Source of the DNA: Treponema sp.
GTDB taxonomy: Bacteria; Spirochaetota; Spirochaetia; Treponematales; Breznakiellaceae
Length of the DNA: 11,240 nucleotides
Direction: 5' to 3'
Assembly (NCBI GenBank): GCA_031277045.1
Contig: JAISLX010000088.1
Coordinates: forward strand, 1-11,240
How positions within the stretch are numbered: the stretch's first letter is position 1; the number at the start of each line of letters is the position of its first letter. This document shows positions 7,517 to 11,240 of this stretch, in pieces. A program made the translations under genes and the position numbers. The notes beneath the pieces were generated by a model. The model saw only the letters and a list, made by a program, of their open reading frames with translations. It was not told the origin of the DNA and ran no database searches.

Positions 7517-9691
7517 CTACCTTTTCACGCTCCAGGACAGGCTGAGTTCCCAGGGGATGGACATGTCCTCCCAGGGGAAGGCAGGGCAGCTTAAACTGGC
7601 GCTGAGTCTGTCCCGGCTTCCGTTCAGCGCTGCGCGAAGGGTGAAGTTCCGGCTTGTTTCGAATTCTTCTTCCGCGTCCGGAACGCTTACCGTGTAGTTC
7701 AGTCCCGCCGCGAGGCGCAGCTTCCCCGGGCCGGCCCATCCGAAGCCCGGATTCACGGGTTTTGCCCAGCTTAGTTCCCCGCCGGCCTTGGCCGATTCGA
7801 AATAGTAGGAACCTCCGGGAACGGGCCAGGGTTCCCGGCCCGTTTTTCCCTGTCCCCAATCCCCGGCGGGGGAGCCTGTCAGGGAGCCGGAAACATTAAG
7901 GGTCAGGATGCCGGCCGCGCTGTTGGCTGCACCATTAGCCGTGCCGCCGCTTAGGCCGGCGACAAGGTTCTGGGGGTTTGCCGTAAGACTTATGTTCAGA
8001 TCGGCGCTGTCCTTGACGGTGTCCCGCGCATCCCGGTCCGCGCCAAGGGAAATCCGCGAAAGCCTCAGGGGCAGCTTTGTGGCGGGCGGACGGTAGTAAA
8101 ACCCGGAGGAACTGCGGTCAAAACGCAGGTCCAAATCCCCATCGCTGTTTATGGTAAGACCGGGACCGGAGACCGTGGTGTTGATCCCGAACTGCCCCGC
8201 CCGGCTGTGCCGCCATTCAAATTTTCCCCCGGCGCGGAATCCCGCTCCCGGATTCACGCCGTCGCTTCCGGTGTAGTTCCGTCCCGCCCCGTCCGCCGCG
8301 AGGGAAAGCTGCCAGCCGTTTCGCGGGCCTCCGGTGCGGAAACCCAGGTTCGCGTAGATGTCATCTCCCAGAATCGAGGTTCGGGACCACGCCAGGTCCC
8401 CGCTCAGGCTAAGGCGGGCCGTTTTGAACAGCATTCCCAGCGCGTAAAGGCTGAATTTTTGAGGGGGAAGAGGGCGCGTTTTCGAAAACCAGCTGGATGA
8501 TTTCCGGGCCGGAAGGGTGCTGGCGGTGTAAAAGCCTTCCAGACTAAAGGCCGCGGCCGTTCCCAGGCGGCCTTCCAGGGCGGCGGTCAGCGCCGTTCCT
8601 TCCCCCAGCGGAGGCCGGGGAATTTCTCCGGCCTCCGCCGCGCCAAGCCGCGCGGGATCCACGCGGGCCGAGGCAAAGCCCCGCAGCGTCAGGCCGGACC
8701 CCGTTCCCGGCGGTTCAAAAAAGGGAGTCCCCAGGTAGAGGTACAACGCCGGCTTTTTGGTTGAAGGGCTGGTCCGCAGATCCGCCCCCGATGCCTTCCG
8801 GGATTCGGCGAAAGGCAAAGCGCGGGCCCAGGGACCGCGAAGCCGTGCCGCCAGCCCCCATTCCTCCAGAGGGCCGTAGAGAAGCCGGGAACCTGTGGAC
8901 GCATGGTAAAGCCCGCCCAGAAGGTTTGTGGTCGCCTTGTCAACGTTCCAGGGAAGTCTGTGAAACAGAGTCTCCGGATCGCCGCCCCGGCGGTCCAGAA
9001 GTTCCGCCCGCAGGGTTAAACCGGGCCCGGCAAGGCGCAGCTTTAAATCCGCCCGGTTTGTCAGATTGGCCCCCTCTTTCCAGGAGCCGGTCCAGAGCAA
9101 ATCCCAGTCAGGAAAACCGGTGTTGGGCAGCCCATTGCTGGGCTGCCCAGCAATGGGCTGCCCGTTACCGGGCTGCCCGCGCGATCCCGGTGCCGTGTCC
9201 GCGGCGGCCGGAAGGGATGCCTGGTTTTTGACGGCGGAACCCCGGCCATTGGCTGCCGGAACAAGCGCGGGTTTCCGGTTTCCGGCGTCCTCGTTCCCGG
9301 TCTCCGCCGCAATGATTCGCGGCGTGGTACTTCGCGGCGTGGTACTTTGCGACGCGATATTTCGCGGCGCCGCACCCGCGCCCTGCGGCGGATTCCGGGC
9401 GGGGACTATGCCGGTGTCCGGGGCCCGCGCCCCGGTAAGCCCTGCGTAAACGAGACCCGAAGTCATAGCCTGACCGTTAAGCCGGTCCGCGGACTGCCCT
9501 GCGGTCCGGATATAAGCCGGCGCCGCGGCCCGGACCTCAGCCTGTCCTGCGCCTTCGGAAACCCGGGCCATAGAGCAGCTCTGAAAGCAGATCATCAACA
9601 GCGCCGTAACCCATGTCCAAAGCGGATGGATATTCATACCCATATATAGGGGCGGCCGCGCGCGGCGCTTGGTTTTTTGGGGAAAATTCAA
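7517..9691 (-). CDS. Exported protein of unknown function, beta-rich and outer-membrane-like
   Basis: A 724-residue protein that I do not recognise. Residues 5-12 are basic (KTKRRAR) and 24-36 hydrophobic (LWTWVTALLMICF), followed by FQSC at 36-39: a signal peptide, possibly with a permissive spirochaetal lipobox. Residues 45-190 are low-complexity, rich in Ala, Gly, Pro, Gln and Thr, with repeats STTPR and GQPxNGQP. From about 192 to the end, alternating polar/hydrophobic strands with many Gly, Leu and aromatic residues (LTLRAELLDRRGG, LYLYLGTPFFEPPG, ARLSLSGDLAWSR, LDLRFDRSSSGFYYRPP, WELSLSWSVKR) suggest an outer-membrane beta-barrel. The end WSVKR lacks the usual terminal Phe. The longest start is a TTG at 9691, which includes the basic region; ATGs at 9643 and 9637 are alternatives. 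None has a clear ribosome binding site. It stands alone on its strand, flanked on both sides by inverted copies of one intergenic repeat. Confidence 0.75.
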   Translation of the reverse strand: MNFPQKTKRRARPPLYMGMNIHPLWTWVTALLMICFQSCSMARVSEGAGQAEVRAAAPAYIRTAGQSADRLNGQAMTSGLVYAGLTGARAPDTGIVPARNPPQGAGAAPRNIASQSTTPRSTTPRIIAAETGNEDAGNRKPALVPAANGRGSAVKNQASLPAAADTAPGSRGQPGNGQPIAGQPSNGLPNTGFPDWDLLWTGSWKEGANLTNRADLKLRLAGPGLTLRAELLDRRGGDPETLFHRLPWNVDKATTNLLGGLYHASTGSRLLYGPLEEWGLAARLRGPWARALPFAESRKASGADLRTSPSTKKPALYLYLGTPFFEPPGTGSGLTLRGFASARVDPARLGAAEAGEIPRPPLGEGTALTAALEGRLGTAAAFSLEGFYTASTLPARKSSSWFSKTRPLPPQKFSLYALGMLFKTARLSLSGDLAWSRTSILGDDIYANLGFRTGGPRNGWQLSLAADGAGRNYTGSDGVNPGAGFRAGGKFEWRHSRAGQFGINTTVSGPGLTINSDGDLDLRFDRSSSGFYYRPPATKLPLRLSRISLGADRDARDTVKDSADLNISLTANPQNLVAGLSGGTANGAANSAAGILTLNVSGSLTGSPAGDWGQGKTGREPWPVPGGSYYFESAKAGGELSWAKPVNPGFGWAGPGKLRLAAGLNYTVSVPDAEEEFETSRNFTLRAALNGSRDRLSASLSCPAFPWEDMSIPWELSLSWSVKR
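9125..9163. repeat. Perfect 19-bp inverted repeat inside the coding region
   Basis: GGGCAGCCCATTGCTGGGC (9125-9143) and its exact complement (9145-9163) are separated by one base. The arms encode part of the Gly-Gln-Pro repeats, about residues 177-189 of the 724-residue protein. Related GGGCTGCCC units continue to about 9178. Confidence 0.9.
9316..9375. repeat. Four 15-bp tandem units inside the coding region
   Basis: Units at 9316, 9331, 9346 and 9361. The first two are identical (TTCGCGGCGTGGTAC); the third and fourth are diverged. Being a multiple of three they keep the frame and encode the STTPR-type linker around residues 106-126. Confidence 0.85.
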
Positions 9692-9732
9692 CGGCGTTTC
9701 GGCGCGGGAATGAGGATACCCTGGAAATTAGC

Positions 9733-9765
9733 AGATAACCAGCCGGGTTATCGAACAAGTCCAAT
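9733..9765. repeat. Intergenic palindromic element, copy B (inverted relative to copy A)
   Basis: The complement of this stretch matches 7182-7214 at 32 of 33 positions. Its own stem is GATAACC (9734-9740) with GGTTATC (9746-9752). It lacks the matching outer arm that completes copy A, so it is a shorter version. Confidence 0.8.
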
Positions 9766-9770
9766 CTAAG

Positions 9771-9807
9771 GAGGCTGTTCAAAAAACTGAAGTTTTGGAA
9801 CAGCCTC
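9771..9807. repeat. Dispersed hairpin element, second family, copy 2
   Basis: GAGGCTGTTC (9771-9780) pairs perfectly with GAACAGCCTC (9798-9807), with an inner stem AAAAC/GTTTT around TGAA. It matches the element at 7280-7309 in loop and overall plan. A looser relative follows at 9814-9838 (TTTTCAA/TTGAAAA around the palindrome GCGGCCGC). Confidence 0.75.
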
Positions 9808-9936
9808 AGTTAATTTTCAAGCGGCCGCTGTTTGAAAACTGAAATTCTTAACCGGGCCCGCCTTATATAAAAATCTATATGACCGATGGTATTTCCCGGC
9901 GAGGTTTTCGCGCTTGCTTTGGGAGACTTGCGGCCG

Positions 9937-9968
9937 GCCTTGTTATCGAACAAATTCAATAACAAGGC
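9937..9968. repeat. Hairpin related to the palindromic element, copy C
   Basis: GCCTTGTTAT (9937-9946) pairs perfectly with ATAACAAGGC (9959-9968). The stem and loop contain GTTATCGAACAA, the same core as copies A and B, so it looks like a diverged or rearranged family member. Confidence 0.65.
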
Positions 9969-10013
9969 TTCCCCACAACTTCAATTTTTGGAAAAGCTGT
10001 CCTGAGTTTATAT

Positions 10014-10041
10014 AAAAAAGCGGGCTTTAGACCGCTTTTTC
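10014..10041. terminator. Intrinsic terminator-like hairpin
   Basis: A 9-bp stem, AAAAAGCGG (10015-10023) with CCGCTTTTT (10032-10040), around an 8-base loop. Read on the minus strand the right-hand arm ends in a run of six T and then TATAT, so termination would be stronger for leftward transcripts; a rightward transcript has only five T followed by C. Confidence 0.65.
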
Positions 10042-10050
10042 GGAAGCTTC

Positions 10051-10075
10051 TCCCAAAATCAACCGGGTTTTGGGA
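10051..10075. repeat. Short hairpin
   Basis: TCCCAAAA (10051-10058) pairs perfectly with TTTTGGGA (10068-10075) around a 9-base loop. It lies directly after the terminator-like stem and may be part of the same structured segment. Confidence 0.55.
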
Positions 10076-10100
10076 AAATCCCTGACATGCGGAAAAATCA

Positions 10101-10142
10101 GCCGTGGTTACGGACAACGCCGCCGCCGCCTGTAACCACGGC
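10101..10142. repeat. 11-bp stem with GC-rich 20-base loop
   Basis: GCCGTGGTTAC (10101-10111) pairs perfectly with GTAACCACGGC (10132-10142). The loop contains CGCCGCCGCCGCC. The right arm is followed by GGATAAAAAACGG. It is the longest perfect stem in the region upstream of adhE and could be a terminator, an mRNA leader structure or a protein site. Confidence 0.6.
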
Positions 10143-10439
10143 GGATAAAAAACGGAACGTCTTGGCGCGATATTGGAATATATATGACATTATTCCGAAT
10201 TTATATTTCCCGCCGCCATATTTATTTGATAATTTCTTTATGAAAAACAAATCTATTGAAGAGAGGATTGCCTGCAGCCGAGGCGGAGTTACGGTGTATG
10301 AAACCTTCAACAGGGCGCTGGGTATTCCCGGCGGAAATGGGAAAACTTTTGCGCTGCTGTTACTACGATACCGAAGCGGATTTTTAGAATCCCGGAAGTT
10401 TTGCCGCATGTAAAAAAAGAGTTGTTTGGAAACCGGTAC

Positions 10440-10445
10440 GAGGAG
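10440..10445 (+). promoter_or_regulatory. Shine-Dalgarno site of adhE
   Basis: GAGGAG lies ten bases before the ATG at 10456, a slightly long but acceptable spacing. The protein N-terminus predicted from this ATG aligns with other AdhE proteins, so the start is well supported. Confidence 0.7.
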
Positions 10446-10455
10446 TTAAGTTAGT

Positions 10456-11240
10456 ATGGAAACGATTAACGCGCATGAAACGGTAAAAGACGCGGACACT
10501 TTGCGGAACGCGATAGCCCGGATCCGCGAAGCCCAGCGGATCTACGCGGGTTTTAGCCAGGAACAGGTGGACCGGATCTTTTTTGCCGCGGCCAGGGCCG
10601 CCGCCAAGGCGCGCATTCCTCTGGCGAAGATGGCGGTGGAAGAAACCGGCATGGGGGTGGTCGAAGACAAGGTAATTAAAAACCTCTACGCCTCGGAGTA
10701 TATCTACAACGCCTACAAAAACACGAAGACCTGCGGCGTCATCGAAGAAGACCGTGCCTGTGGTATACAAAAAATCGCCGGCCCCATAGGTCTGGTGGCG
10801 GCGGTGATCCCCACTACCAATCCTACTTCCACGGCTATCTGTAAGGCCCTGCTGGCCCTGAAAACCCGGAACGGCATTATCTTTTCGCCCCACCCCCGGG
10901 CAAAAAACTGTACCAACGCCGCCGCAAAGATCGTCCTGGACGCGGCCTGCGCCGCGGGTGCGCCGGAGGGCATCATCGGCTGGATCGATGAGCCGGGCCT
11001 GGAGCTGACCAACACGGTAATGAAGGAGGCGGACATAATCCTGGCCACCGGCGGCCCCGGCATGGTGAAGGCGGCCTACTCCAGCGGAAAGCCCGCCATA
11101 GGCGTGGGTTCCGGCAACGTACCGGCCATCATCGACGACAGCGCGGATATTCTGCTGGCCGTCAATTCCATCATCCATTCCAAGACCTTTGACAACGGTA
11201 TGATCTGCGCTTCGGAACAGTCGGTCATCGCATTAGACAG
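10456..11240 (+). CDS. adhE: Bifunctional acetaldehyde-CoA/alcohol dehydrogenase, N-terminal part (runs off window)
   Basis: The first 261 residues are present, very close in sequence to the acetaldehyde dehydrogenase half of E. coli AdhE, which reduces acetyl-CoA to acetaldehyde with NADH before a C-terminal iron-dependent alcohol dehydrogenase domain makes ethanol. Visible landmarks: AGFSQEQVDRIFFAAA (31-46), ARIPLAKMAVEETGMG (52-67), KVIKNLYASEYIYNAYK (72-88), IPTTNPTSTA (118-127), FSPHPRAKN (143-151), ATGGPGMVKAAYSSGKPAIG (197-216), and the catalytic Cys251 in DNGMICASEQS. Full-length AdhE is about 870 residues; only the first third is here, so presence of the alcohol dehydrogenase domain is inferred from similarity. 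A stand-alone acetaldehyde dehydrogenase is the alternative, less likely given the match. It is preceded by a long structured leader and probably forms its own transcription unit. The enzyme is cytoplasmic and forms filaments (spirosomes) in other bacteria. Confidence 0.93.
   Translation, partial: METINAHETVKDADTLRNAIARIREAQRIYAGFSQEQVDRIFFAAARAAAKARIPLAKMAVEETGMGVVEDKVIKNLYASEYIYNAYKNTKTCGVIEEDRACGIQKIAGPIGLVAAVIPTTNPTSTAICKALLALKTRNGIIFSPHPRAKNCTNAAAKIVLDAACAAGAPEGIIGWIDEPGLELTNTVMKEADIILATGGPGMVKAAYSSGKPAIGVGSGNVPAIIDDSADILLAVNSIIHSKTFDNGMICASEQSVIALD

Larger units (their letters stand above)
9692..10455. other. Long hairpin-rich intergenic region upstream of adhE
   Basis: About 760 bases without a gene I can support. 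The left 400 bases carry a series of inverted repeats, listed separately. The right part (10143-10455) is AT-richer, contains GGAATA/TATTCC at 10175-10196 around a 10-base centre, and probably holds the adhE promoter and leader, though I cannot fix the -35 and -10 boxes. An open frame from 10087 (108 codons) has no family resemblance and no clear ribosome binding site. I saw no clear Rex-type operator (TTGTGA-N6-TCACAA). Confidence 0.6.

Noticed and set aside
10087..10413. 108-codon plus-strand open frame before adhE
   Set aside because: It runs through a strong hairpin, has no ribosome binding site and no recognisable domain; more likely leader or intergenic DNA.
10384..11178. 264-codon minus-strand frame opposite adhE
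   Set aside because: The plus strand encodes a clear AdhE; the opposite frame is Gly/Val/Asp-rich shadow sequence.

Overview
The gene content and base composition suggest a moderately GC-rich spirochaete of the Treponema type, possibly a host- or gut-associated lineage. The basis is a DUF4105 membrane protein next to a Bvu_2165/DUF4469-type HU-like protein, a CE7 acetylesterase, an AdhE, a decayed DDE transposase of a kind I associate with treponemes, and many intergenic hairpin repeats. This placement is an inference from protein style; no rRNA or other marker is present.

Layout, left to right. (1) 1-1952, minus strand: a DUF4105 protein with a signal peptide and five predicted membrane spans is followed after 31 bases by a HU-like DNA-binding/DUF4469 protein that runs off the left edge; the two probably share a transcript. 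(2) 2069-3559, plus strand and divergent from the first pair: a GH20 beta-N-acetylhexosaminidase without a signal peptide. (3) 3544-5039: a long array of about 60 degenerate 19-bp tandem units. Thirteen of them carry a 26-bp insert that makes a 45-bp unit. The first unit is the 3' end of the GH20 gene including its stop codon. (4) 5235-6191, minus strand: a CE7 acetyl xylan esterase/cephalosporin-C deacetylase with a complete Ser-Asp-His triad. It converges on the GH20 gene, so the array lies between two gene 3' ends. (5) 6442-7153: a broken transposase (frameshift, internal deletion, stops). (6) 7154-7516: intergenic DNA with three strong hairpins. (7) 7517-9691, minus strand: a 724-residue exported protein of unknown function, with a low-complexity linker and a beta-rich, outer-membrane-like body. 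(8) 9692-10455: about 760 bases without a convincing gene, rich in hairpins, some of them copies of those in (6). (9) 10456-end, plus strand: the aldehyde dehydrogenase half of AdhE.

Functionally, the GH20 enzyme and the CE7 esterase fit processing of chitin/peptidoglycan-derived amino sugars and of acetylated plant oligosaccharides, and AdhE fits fermentative NADH disposal. No single operon links these genes. The most unusual material is the 19/45-bp array and the two families of dispersed intergenic hairpins. One of these families occurs in inverted copies on both sides of the 724-residue gene.
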